IMG/VR virus record: IMGVR_UViG_3300042892_001725
Span: 1-64,000 of that record
Source: a virus
Strand: one strand, 5' to 3'
Length of the DNA: 64,000 nucleotides
The position numbers and the translations under genes are program-made. Of the stretch, positions 25,080 through 36,100 are shown one piece after another; position 1 is the first letter of the stretch; every line of letters starts with the position of its first letter. The notes below the pieces were generated by a model, which saw only the letters and a program-made list of their open reading frames with translations, was not told the DNA's origin and searched no databases.

Positions 25080-28000
25080 TTATGTATTTTTTAATATCAT
25101 TATTGTTAATGTGCCTTGGTTTATTGCTCCAAAACCACCACTTACCGTGGCGTTTTGACCCTGAACAGTTGCTGTATCAACCTCAACAGTATGAATTCCT
25201 GCTGATAATGTTATAATAACCGACATATTCCAATTTGCGACCCAGTTTCCTACCGTAGCATTTCCCGTTGGGTTGTCGGCATACATTCTTTGATATCCAC
25301 CGTTGGGTAATATAATACCATCCACCACTAATGCCACATCAATTGCCGAACCACTAGTTGTTGTGGTTCCAACGGTATTAACCCCACCATTTGTTTGTAT
25401 ACAAACCATAGTTTGTGTAGGTACAGTTATTGTAGTGGTCAATCCCGGTATTAATGTTAGTAATGTAGTTGTATTGGTAACGAGTAATGAGGTAGAACCT
25501 GTTATCATCGTACCAAATTGACCCAACGTAAGTGCACTACCATTACCAAAATATGTTCCACCACTAATTGTTGTTCCTGAGATACCCCCGGTTGATGATA
25601 TAAGTCCGGTCGATGTTACTGAACCATCATCTTTAACATCAAATACTTCAGTATTTGCGTAATTTTTCAACGTTAAATAACTTTGAGGAGTAAATACAGA
25701 AGGTGAGTTTAGTTTAACAACTAAATTATCAAATTGTAAATTTTGATTTGCTGCGGTTGAATAATTAAAGAATACTCCAAGAGAACTCATTAAACTAGAC
25801 GTGTATGTACTATCAACTGCACTACCAATTAATGTTGTTACGGTTGTAGGGTCACCCCACGCAACTGCACCATCGTCTCTGAAATAGTATGTCCAAGTAT
25901 TTGTTGATGGCGTATATACAATTCTTGCACTAACATAATTAGTACCTGCCGCGAAAACACCTCCTGAAATTATATCTGTTCTAGTACCAAATAATCCACT
26001 GGTATATCTAACTAACCTCCAATTTCTTGTTCCTGTTCCACCATAAACTAATGCGTATCCGTTACCGGTATTCAGAAGTGTTCCACTAGTACCCGCTAAA
26101 ACAACTGCAGCTCCATAGGTACCGGCTGAGAATCCTGGAAATATGGTGTTTCTATTTGTTCTTAGATTAAATGACCATTCAACATTTACAGTATTTAATG
26201 ATAATGTTGGATTAAATGGTGAGTTAAAACCGGATAATGGTACCGTAGTGTATGACTGACCCGCAGGATTTCCGTTTGCAATATTTAAATAAGTTGATGC
26301 CGTTATTGTTGCATTACCAGCACCTGTATTTGTATTTGTGTAGGTTAACGATGGTGAACCTCCGGGTGATAGAGTAACTCTATTATAATCATCAGTAAAT
26401 GCTGAAACAGCAATCGGTGTTGACGGTAGATTGGTTGAGTTAAGAACTACAGTTCCCCCACTTATTGTTGTTGCGGATATTGTATTTGCCGTTAAACCTC
26501 CTGTAAATATTGTTGCTCCCGTTACTGTTCCTCCTGATAATGGTAAGAAAGGTGTTGGTGGTAAATTTTGGTATGTTGTTGCTGAAATAGTAGTGGCGGT
26601 TAAACCTCCTGTAAAGTTTGTTGCACCTGTCACTGTTCCTCCTGATAATGGTAAGAAAGGTGTTGCCGGTAAATTAAAATAAGTTGTTGCTGATACTGAT
26701 GTCGCACCAAAAGTACCGTTTACATCTAAATTAAAATTTAATATTGGATTGACAACATTTGTATTAACACCAACATTACCATTCCCTAATTCTTGAAGGA
26801 TTAAATTCCCTGGATTTCCACCCCCGTTTGACCTAGAACTAATTGACTTCCCATTAGTTGACCCCGTGATATCCCCGTAAAATAGTATATTACCTGATAT
26901 CCCCGGACTATAATTATCGGTTGTGATTATTAATGGGCTCGAGTTATTTTTTAGTATTACTTGACCTGTTACCGTTCCACCTGATAAAGGTAAGAAAGGT
27001 GTTGGTGGTAAATTTTGGTATGTTGTTGCGGATATTGTAGTTGCAGTTAACCCTGATGCAAATGTTTGTCCCGCACTAAAATTATTATCAATATTTGTTA
27101 ATGCTAAATTATTATATTTGTTTGAATCTAAATGATAATATTGGTTAGGAAGACCTCCTTGTATGTTCGTTAAATCATTGTGAACTCCGGGAGCACCACT
27201 TGGTTGAAATACTGATGAAAATGCCGACTGTGTAATACCTGTTGTCGCACTTACCTCAATAATAATCCTACCAACCAAAAATGTGTGTGATGTAATTAGT
27301 TCAGGTAAATTTGGTTCACTTGAAGCGTCCGCTAATAATATATTATCGAATTGTCCATCACTAACCACCTCATATAAGTGGTCATTTAATTCTTGTCCTC
27401 TAAAATACCAATTAACTAAATATTTTCCTGCGGTTGCTGATACTAAATCAGTACCATTATCATAGTAAAGATTATTAATTGTATTTGCTGTTGTGGTATA
27501 AACCCACGTACCGCCTGAATGGAAATTTCTAAAAAAAAGTCCTAATGAAGTTGTGTCATTAACTATTTGACGATTAGTGGCGTTCCAAACAACACCTGAA
27601 GATAAGGTTACAATACCTGTACTTCCACTTAAACCTAACGAACAACCACTTTCTCTCGCGAATCTATCTGTATATACAATACGTTCATTTAATTTACTTG
27701 GTAAACCCGCACCCTCATCACCAAACTCTAAAACGTGAATAAAATTATTTGTTCGATAGACAATCATATATAATAGAATACTACTAAAATCAACAGTCCC
27801 CTCATTATCTAAAACATTATATCTAGGAACCCCATTATTATATTCAATTATAATATAATTTGTGTCGTTATTTATTAATGCCGGAAGTGACCCGACACCT
27901 GTGGTTCCGCTTGAAATTGAATAAAATTTAAGAGGCTCAAAAAAATTAGGGTTGTCGTATAATGCAACCGTTATCTGCGGTAAATTAATTGACCCGTCAT

Positions 28001-29102
28001 TATTACTTGACCAACCTGTGTTACCACTAATAACTCCCGGGTCATAATTAGATGGTCCAAAAATATTAAAAGTACCACCTGTACTATTTGTAAAAATAGT
28101 GTTGCCTTGGAAATATGTTCCTCCGGTAATAAAAACGTCTTTTGGTAAATTATAATATGTTGTTGCCGAAATTGTGTTTGCGGTTAAACCATCTGTAAAT
28201 ATTGTTGCTCCCGTTACTGTTCCTCCTGATAATGGTAAGAAAGGTGTTGCAGGCAAATTTTGATATGTTGTTGCGGAAATTGTGTTTGCAGTTAAACCAT
28301 CTGTAAATATTGTTGCTCCCGTTACTGTTCCTCCTGATAATGGTAAGAAAGGTGTTGCAGGCAAATTTTGATATGTTGTTGCGGAAATTGTGTTTGCAGT
28401 TAAACCATCTGTAAATATTGTTGCTCCGGTCACTGTTCCTCCTGATAATGGTAAGAAAGGTGTTGCAGGCAAATTTTGATATGTTGTTGCCGATATTGTG
28501 TTTGCAGTTAAACCATCTGTAAATATTGTTGCTCCCGTTACTGTTCCTCCGGTAAATGTTTGAAGAACTCTCCAAGAAGCGTTTGTATCGTCATAACCAT
28601 TAATACCTGATATTGTTGATGCCGTCCAAGCATTAATTAACACAATACCTTCAGGTGAGTTATTTTTAACCGTTGTTCCAAAATTTGATATAACTACTGT
28701 AGAACCCCCCGGACCTGTTGCTCCGGTAGCGTTGTTCCATAACGTATCATAATTATCAATATTGTATTGATATATTTTTTTGGTTTCATAAACATAAACT
28801 AACATCCCTAATTTTCTTCTACCTGAAGAAATGTTGTCAGAATTTAATGTTAACACATTAGGTGAAAAAATTTGACCCGTCCCAATTTGTAACTGAACCG
28901 GAATCGTATTACCGGAATATTCAACTAAACCTTGATAACCGTTAGGGATTATGTAATCTAAATCGGTTAAATTGTAAACTTCCATATACCCCCCTGTTTG
29001 AAGGATACTGAAATTTGTTCCAAATGTTGCGTTATTACGAACAGAAGGATTACCTAATGATTTTATAGGTGAAACTGGTATGTTATTTAAAAAATTACTC
29101 AT
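25080..29102 (-). CDS. Large tail fibre protein with 36-residue repeats
   Basis: A 1340-residue fibre. Residues 1-150 form an N-terminal domain (SPIKSLGNPSVRNNATFGTN, then GYMEVYNLTDLDYIIPNGYQ) likely attaching it to the baseplate, followed by a short collagen-like GATGPGG. Four nearly identical 36-residue repeats (unit GTVTGATIFTDGLTANTISA plus TTYQNLPATPFLPLSG) form a rod, and diverged copies recur later. A beta-rich middle region (ERIVYTDRFARESGCSLGL) follows. A LamG-like module (AFTDDYNRVTLSPGG to NLQFDNLVVKL) is almost the same as the C terminus of the protein at 30186-36104. The C terminus (GIHTVEVDTATVQG) resembles a jelly-roll tip. It is likely trimeric and receptor-binding. Confidence 0.85.
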   Translation of the reverse strand: MSNFLNNIPVSPIKSLGNPSVRNNATFGTNFSILQTGGYMEVYNLTDLDYIIPNGYQGLVEYSGNTIPVQLQIGTGQIFSPNVLTLNSDNISSGRRKLGMLVYVYETKKIYQYNIDNYDTLWNNATGATGPGGSTVVISNFGTTVKNNSPEGIVLINAWTASTISGINGYDDTNASWRVLQTFTGGTVTGATIFTDGLTANTISATTYQNLPATPFLPLSGGTVTGATIFTDGLTANTISATTYQNLPATPFLPLSGGTVTGATIFTDGLTANTISATTYQNLPATPFLPLSGGTVTGATIFTDGLTANTISATTYYNLPKDVFITGGTYFQGNTIFTNSTGGTFNIFGPSNYDPGVISGNTGWSSNNDGSINLPQITVALYDNPNFFEPLKFYSISSGTTGVGSLPALINNDTNYIIIEYNNGVPRYNVLDNEGTVDFSSILLYMIVYRTNNFIHVLEFGDEGAGLPSKLNERIVYTDRFARESGCSLGLSGSTGIVTLSSGVVWNATNRQIVNDTTSLGLFFRNFHSGGTWVYTTTANTINNLYYDNGTDLVSATAGKYLVNWYFRGQELNDHLYEVVSDGQFDNILLADASSEPNLPELITSHTFLVGRIIIEVSATTGITQSAFSSVFQPSGAPGVHNDLTNIQGGLPNQYYHLDSNKYNNLALTNIDNNFSAGQTFASGLTATTISATTYQNLPPTPFLPLSGGTVTGQVILKNNSSPLIITTDNYSPGISGNILFYGDITGSTNGKSISSRSNGGGNPGNLILQELGNGNVGVNTNVVNPILNFNLDVNGTFGATSVSATTYFNLPATPFLPLSGGTVTGATNFTGGLTATTISATTYQNLPPTPFLPLSGGTVTGATIFTGGLTANTISATTISGGTVVLNSTNLPSTPIAVSAFTDDYNRVTLSPGGSPSLTYTNTNTGAGNATITASTYLNIANGNPAGQSYTTVPLSGFNSPFNPTLSLNTVNVEWSFNLRTNRNTIFPGFSAGTYGAAVVLAGTSGTLLNTGNGYALVYGGTGTRNWRLVRYTSGLFGTRTDIISGGVFAAGTNYVSARIVYTPSTNTWTYYFRDDGAVAWGDPTTVTTLIGSAVDSTYTSSLMSSLGVFFNYSTAANQNLQFDNLVVKLNSPSVFTPQSYLTLKNYANTEVFDVKDDGSVTSTGLISSTGGISGTTISGGTYFGNGSALTLGQFGTMITGSTSLLVTNTTTLLTLIPGLTTTITVPTQTMVCIQTNGGVNTVGTTTTSGSAIDVALVVDGIILPNGGYQRMYADNPTGNATVGNWVANWNMSVIITLSAGIHTVEVDTATVQGQNATVSGGFGAINQGTLTIMILKNT
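25690..26405 (-). repeat. Dispersed duplication: LamG-like module, copy 1
   Basis: This stretch encodes about 230 residues that match, with scattered substitutions, the module at 30190-30895 at the end of another fibre gene. Key shared segments are VPLSGF, EWSFNLRTNRN, NTWTYYFRDDGAVAWGDPTT and NYSTAANQNLQFDNL versus NYSTGANQNLQFDNL. Confidence 0.85.
28150..28580 (-). repeat. Four 108-bp in-frame tandem repeats
   Basis: Four direct copies with a 108-bp period (landmark gttgttgc at about 28159, 28267 and 28375) encode the 36-residue repeat of the fibre. Copies differ by only a few bases, and diverged copies sit near 26450-26690 and 26960-27060. Near-identity suggests recent expansion or gene conversion. 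Confidence 0.9.
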
Positions 29103-29103
29103 A

Positions 29104-30171
29104 TTATTGTGTTATGGTATTACCTCTAAAATAAATATTATTGTTATCGGTAATGTTAAATATTATGTTAGGATATGTTGTATAAACTCGGTATGTTGTT
29201 TGTGGAATTGTTGTTCCGGTGTAGGTAAATGTATATGTGTTAATTGCATCTTCAGTATATATATTTGTTAATAAATTAGAATCATTACTTTCATTAAAAT
29301 CAATAATTGTTTGTCTTCCATTATTAGTTAATGAAATTGGGATAATCCAAATATACCACCCTAAACCACCAACATAACCTTGCAACACTTCGGTTGTTAA
29401 GAAATTATAGGCAACTATTGGGTTACCAAAACTATCGAGCCCTCCTGAAATTTGAGGAACCGTTTGACTAATTATTGGTGGGAACTCACCACTAGTCCAA
29501 CCACTGAAATCAACATATTTGTTCATATCAATATTAAATTGTGTTTGGTCTTGTGTTGGTTGTGTATTGTTTGTAAAACCAAAGAAATTAGAACCACTAT
29601 CATACATCCATTGACCAATACTTTCAGACCCACTTACAGGTTCAATAAATAACTTAGCATAATATACCGGAGTTGGTGTTAATGTTGGTGTTGGTGTATT
29701 TGTCGGAGTGTGTGTATTGGTTGGTGTTTGTGTTGGTGTTGGTGGTATTGGGGCGTAACATCCACATGGGTTCGTACAAGTCTCCGTAGGTGTTATTGTT
29801 GGGGTCGGTGTGGTAGTTGGTGTAGTGGTGGTTGTTGGTGTTTGTGTAGGAACTTTACAAGGGTTGAAAGAAGGAGTTGGGGTTAGTGTTGGTGTAGCTG
29901 TCGGTGTTTGAGTGTTTGTAACAGTCGGTGTTGGTGTTGGTGTAGGAGTAGGAACCGGAACATTCATAATAACAGGACAATCCGCCCCCTCAACTAATAT
30001 AGTGTAAACACCATATACATTACGAGGTGGTGTTAATAATGACGGATTAAACACATAAGGTAATATTTGATTACCTAAATTTATAACCACATTAACACCG
30101 TTAGGTTTAAACAAAATATTTGCAACCTCCCCACTATAATTTATACTTTGTATCGTTATTGTATTTGACAT
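29104..30171 (-). CDS. Pro-Thr-rich linker/fibre protein
   Basis: A 355-residue protein. Residues 1-72 form a beta module (ITIQSINYSGEVANILFKPN, INLGNQILPYVFN, VYGVYTILVEGADCPVIMNV) that aligns by eye with the N-terminal module of the LCIB-like protein at 14973-16046. Residues about 73-170 are Pro-Thr tracts broken by two Cys-containing turns (NPCKVPTQ; CTNPCGCYAPIPP). The C-terminal 185 residues form a beta-rich domain (YYAKLFIEPVSGSESIGQW, FSGWTSGEFPPIISQ, YIWIIPISLTNNG). The tract is mucin-like and a candidate for O-glycosylation. It lies between two fibre genes with spacers of 1 and 14 bases, so all should be in one operon. Confidence 0.75.
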   Translation of the reverse strand: MSNTITIQSINYSGEVANILFKPNGVNVVINLGNQILPYVFNPSLLTPPRNVYGVYTILVEGADCPVIMNVPVPTPTPTPTPTVTNTQTPTATPTLTPTPSFNPCKVPTQTPTTTTTPTTTPTPTITPTETCTNPCGCYAPIPPTPTQTPTNTHTPTNTPTPTLTPTPVYYAKLFIEPVSGSESIGQWMYDSGSNFFGFTNNTQPTQDQTQFNIDMNKYVDFSGWTSGEFPPIISQTVPQISGGLDSFGNPIVAYNFLTTEVLQGYVGGLGWYIWIIPISLTNNGRQTIIDFNESNDSNLLTNIYTEDAINTYTFTYTGTTIPQTTYRVYTTYPNIIFNITDNNNIYFRGNTITQ

Positions 30172-30185
30172 ATTTTATTTTTTTG

Positions 30186-33100
30186 TTAACCTGTTATTAA
30201 TACCCTTAAATTATCAAATTGTAAATTTTGATTTGCCCCTGTTGAATAGTTAAAGAACACACCAAATGAACTCATTAATGATGAGGTATACGTACTATCA
30301 ACCACACTACCAATTAACGTACTTACAGTTGTTGGGTCACCCCAAGCAACAGCACCATCATCTCTAAAATAATATGTCCAAGTATTTGTTGCCGGAGCGT
30401 ATACAATTCTCGCACTAACATAATTAGTGTTTGCCGCGAAAACACCTCCCGTAATTATGGTGGTTTGTGTTCCCGCTAAACCACCGGTATATCTAACAAA
30501 TCTCCAGTTTCTTGTTCCCCCACTACCATAAACTAATGCGTATCCGTTACCGGCATTTTGAAGGTTAGTTGTTGTACTTGCTAATACAACTGCTCCTCCG
30601 TATGACGACGCAAGAAATCCTGAGAATATGGAGTTTCTATTTGTTCTTAAATTAAACGACCATTCAAGTGTTCCACTATTACTCGACAATGTTGGGTTAA
30701 ATGGTGAACCAAATCCTGAAAGAGGTACTGTGGTATATGACTGTCCCGCAGTACCACCGTTTGCAATATTTACATAAGTTGATGCCGATATTGTTGCATT
30801 ACCCGTACCAGTATTTGTGTTTGTATAAACTAAAGATGGTGTTCCACCCGGAGATAATGTGGCTCTATTATAATCATCAGTAAATGCTGAAAAAACAGTC
30901 GGTGTTGAAGCCGATGTTGGTGTAGGTGTTTGTGTTGGTGTAGGTGTGTTGGTTAATGTTGTTGTTGGTGTTTGAGTCGGTGTTTCAGTTAATGTTGGTG
31001 TTGGTGTAGGGGTTTCCGTATTAGTTGGTGTTGGTGTAGGGGTTTCCGTATTAGTTGGTGTTGGTGTTGGAACAATAAATATACCACCATCTGTTATTGT
31101 CCAAGCATAACCTCCACTTCCGGTTGAACCTGTAAGGATAGCTTTTCCTGAGGAACCTGTTGATGTATAATTGGCTGAACCAAAATTAATTGTTACTCCT
31201 GTTTTTGGGTTTTTTGTGGACCATCCATTATAAATAGAATCTAAATTTGTTGTCGAGAATGTTGCTGGTGTTTTTCCTAACATAAAATTAGTAAAATCGG
31301 TTACACCTGAAATATTCCAATTTCCAATATCTTGGTTAAATTGTGAATCACTAAACATTTGGTACATATTATCAACTTTTGAAACATTCCAACTCGAGAT
31401 ATCTTGGTTAAATTGTGAATTTTGAAACATAGCTCTCATATTAGTAACACCCGAAACATTCCAATTATTTATAGGTTGATTAAATTGTGACCCATAAAAC
31501 ATTTGTTGAGTGGAAACAACTTTTGAAACATTCCATCCTGACAATGGTTGATTAAATTGTGAATCTTGAAACGCTGCTACCATATTAGTAACCTTTGATA
31601 CATTCCAATTTCCAATAGGTTGGTTAAATATTGAATTACCAAACGTAAAAAACATACTTGTTACATTTGAAACATTCCATCCCGATAATGATTGATTAAA
31701 TGAGGTGTTACCATTAAACATCGCACTAATACTAGTTATACCGGACATATTCCAATTCTCAATTGGTTGGTTAAATGTACCACTATCAAACATACCCTGT
31801 ACACTAATAACTTTTGAAATGTCCCAATTTCCTATTGGCTGATTAAATTGTGACCCTTTAAATATTTGTTGTAAATTAACATTTGAAATATTCCATCCGG
31901 ATAATGGTTGGTTAAATTGACTACCATCAAACATATTTTGCATATCGGTTACACCTGAAACGTTCCAATTTCCAATAGGTTGGTTAAACTGACTATTTTG
32001 AAACATTGAACGCATACTTTGAACTTTTGAAATATCCCAATTAGCGATTGGTTGATTAAATGGTCCATTAGAACTTGAAAACATTCGCTCCATAGTTGTT
32101 ACATTTGAAACGTTCCAACCACTAATATCACTATTAAATTGAGTGTTAAAAAACATACCATACATACTTGTAATACCAGAAACATTCCAATTATTTACAT
32201 TATTTATTGTTGATAAATTGTTACAACTAGTAAACATTCCTTGTAAACTTGTTATACCACTTAAATTTAATGTATCACTAACATTTGTTAATGACAAATT
32301 ACTACAATTACTAAATTGACTAGTGGTTCCAACACCTAAATTAAAATAAGGTCCCCACTGTAATATTTCGTAAATATTACCATAACTTCCAAAGTAATTA
32401 CCGAAACTAAATTTATTAATTAAACCATATATAGTCACAGTATAGTATCCCGGTGTTGTATATGTGTGAGTTTTATTTGCATTTGTGTTTGCTGAGGTAC
32501 TTCCGTCCCCCCAATCTATAGTTCCTGAATATGTTCCTAAAGATGAATAAGGTAATATTATTGATTCTGAAGCGGATGTTGTTCTCCAAACAGAAACAAA
32601 TGGTGGTGGTGGTGTTGATGATGGGGTTACTGTTTGTGTTGGTGTAGGTGTTTGAGTCGGTGTTTCAGTTAATGTTGTTGTTGGTGTTGGTGTATTTGTT
32701 GGGGTTTCAGTTGGTGTATTTGTTGGTGTTTCTGTATTAGTTGGTGTTGGGGTTTGTGTCGGAGTTTGCGTAGGTGTTTCTGTGTTAGTTGGTGTTTGAG
32801 TAGGTGTATTTGTTGGAGTTTCAGTTGGTGTTTGAGTCATTGTTGGTGTTGGGTTTGGTTGTGGGCAAACATTAATATTTACCACTTCTCCTATATTGTT
32901 TACATAAAAATAACCATCATAAAAGTTATAATATCCTTGAGAAAGGAGTGCTCCTCTATTATTTGTATATATTATACATCCTACTGTTATTGCAGCTAAA
33001 CATGCTGCAGAGGTGTAGGAAGTAATAGGTGTAGGAAGAACAGATGGTGTACAAGGAGTACCAAGCCCCCACGAAGATAGATTAATTGTAACTAAAGATG

Positions 33101-36100
33101 GTGGTGTTGGAGTAGGTGTTGAGGTTGATGTCAAAGTAGGTGTTGGTGTAGGTTGTGGGCATACATCTATATTTAATACTAACCCTTCCTTATCGATATA
33201 CAATAGTCCTGGTGTTCCATCCCATCTATTGTAATATCCTTTCTCAGCATTTTCTGTTCCTTCTGAATCAAGATACAAGTGACATCCAACAGTAATAAAA
33301 TCAACACACGATTGTTCTGTATATAAAGTAATTAAACCTAATAAACAAGAAGTCTCACAAGGTATGCAACCTTCATAAGAAAATAAACCTTGTATTAAAA
33401 CTAATGGTATAATTGGTGTAGGGGTCGGAGTTGGTGTTAAGGTATTTGTTGGAGTATTAGTTGGAGTTTCTGTAATAGTCGGAGTTGGAGTGTTTGTCGG
33501 AGTTTCAGTTAAGGTTTGAGTTGGTGTTTCAGTTGGAGTATTAGTCGGAGTTAAGGTTTGTGTTGGTGTTATGGTATTAGTCGGAGTTAAGGTTTGTGTT
33601 GGTGTTATGGTATTAGTTGGAGTTACGGTATTAGTTGGTGTTATGGTATTAGTTGGAGTTACGGTATTAGTTGGTGTTGGGGTTGGTGTTGGTTGGATTA
33701 AAATTATTTCCCACGTACTTCCATTCGGAGTTCCCGATAATTGACTAAAAAATGGTTCCCCATTATAGTTGTTATAATCTTCATTTATTGTAACAATAGT
33801 TTGTCCTGATAAATCCCCTAAACTAACCGTAACACCAGTAAATATTGTAATCGGAGTCCCACTATAGACATTTAGAACATTTTCAAAAGTAACATTTATT
33901 TCTTCACTATATGAACGGTTCAATACTAATCTATAATACGCAATTATAGAACCCGGTGTATATTCCACGAAAAGGGTTAAATTTAATGGTTCTGATGTGG
34001 GTGTTGGTGTTTGAGTATTGGTAGGTGTTGGAGTAGGACCATTAATCACATATGTAAAATCATCAACCGGACAGAAATTTTCACCACAATCAGGGCAATC
34101 AGGATTAAACATATCAAACGTATCTTTTAATAATTTAAAATTATGTTTAACTTCGTCTGATGATAATGGCTCCACATACATTCTGAATTGAGATATACCC
34201 CCATCAAATGTTCCACCAAAATTTTGTTCTAATAATATATCAGTCGTTAATCCACTAAACGTTGTTCCTAACAAATCGTTAGTTGGTAAACATTCCGGGT
34301 CTTGGATATAAGTTGTTCCGGTAATTGCCGAGAAAGTTAAATTTTCTCTTAAACCTTGGGTTCCACCACCCCACGAAATATTATAAGGAACACCGACTTG
34401 TTTTTCCTTATCTGTGGATAATGCTCTTGGGATAATTTCCTCAATATCTTGAAATGTGTGGAATATTCTTCCATTAATGTATATTTTTAATCTTCCTTTT
34501 CTAAAATCCTTATCAATCAACCATTTCTCATTTAGATTAACCAAATCAATTTGTTGTGGGTCAGTCCCACAAGTTTGTGTATATGGAACAGTGATTAACT
34601 CTTTTGAGTTATTTGCTAATCCATCTAAATATTTTTTCTCCGTGATATCTCCAATACCCCCTCTATACCATAAGTCACAAGTGTCTAACCAAGTATATCT
34701 CTCCCAAACGGCTGTAATATGAAACCAATGTTCCATATCTAAATAACTTGGATTAACTTCTAAACAATAAGGATAAATTGGTGGTGTACAATAATTGTCT
34801 ATAGTGTATCCTGTTGTGTAAGTAATTCCTGTTGTTGAACAACTTCCACTAGTCTCACATCCTCCGGTAAATCTTAGTAATCTAACACCAATTTGAGGGT
34901 TATGTGGGTCACCACATAATTTAAATGATAATGCGTTTGACATTGAATCAAACAATGGGTCACTCTCACAAGTATTCTCAACTGAACCCGGAGTTACATT
35001 ACAATTATCACAAGTTTGACAATCGTTACAAGATATACATTGTACACAAGTACATCCCGCAGTACAAGCCGTGATTGGTTCGCAATTTGAAGGGACCGGT
35101 ATCGGAGTTGGTGTTGGAGTTGGTGTTGGTGTAGGTAATGGACAATCGTGTATTTTATATTCCCAACCACAACTAATACAACCATCACAATCCGCTTTAG
35201 TTGGTCTAGGTGGATAAACATAGATACATCTACTATTAACAACAGAATTATTACAACAAGCACAAGTTGTTAAACCTGTGACCTCTGAGGTAACTCTAGT
35301 GTAACCGGTAAAACATCTTGGGTGTCCGTCGGCGTAATGATAGAATTTATTTTCAGCACGAGCCCCAAAGTAAAAGAATATATCTTTGTTGTTTGGGTAA
35401 ATCTCATTTAAGGTTGTTTCACCTAACGATGGAGTATATTCGTTAATTAATCTTGGTTTTAACAACATTTCAACCGACCATCCTTTATTCATTCTTTCAG
35501 GAAAAATGTTATAGTCATAACCAAATAATCTATAGAACCCTTGATAGAATCCACCATAAAGTTCGTGGTATCTACCTACACTATCATTTTTACTAACAAC
35601 CTCATATAATATTGTGTCATTAAAACCTGAGAATCTAACATTAGAACTAGTGTATCCTGTAACTTGAAATAACTTTAATCGTCTATCAAAAGACAATCTA
35701 TTGAATTTGGTGTAATCATTAATACCGTTTGTAAATGTGATTGACTGTCCCGTCATTGATTCCACCAACCCATTGTCAATCCCGGTTAAACCAATATCAC
35801 AAGATGTATTAGCGGTTAAACAAAATAAATCAACATTATCAGGGTTGTAATAGTTTTTAGAAACAAAAAGATTATTGAAGTTATAGTTTTTATAGTATAA
35901 ATCAATTTGTTGTGCAGAAATTGGGTTATTAATATCAAAATTAATAGGTAATTTATTACCATATGTCTCGGCAATTAAATAAGGGGAAAAAACAACCTCT
36001 TCTTTATAGTTTCTTTCATCAGTAGATAATGATATATCACTAACGTCTAACGCTAATTTTACACCCCAATTTGGTTTCGGAAATTGATTTATATTTTGAC

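Noticed and set aside
28150-28575. 141-residue minus-strand frame in the fibre repeats
   Set aside because: It is an alternate frame of the same repeats and repeats the same Asn/Arg/Ile motif; it is a shadow of the fibre.
28150-28580. CRISPR-like array
   Set aside because: Repeats are direct, in frame, 108 bp, contiguous and without spacers; no Cas genes occur nearby.
30900-33700. Non-coding microsatellites
   Set aside because: The ggtgttggtgt tracts are in frame and encode Pro-Thr linkers within intact genes.
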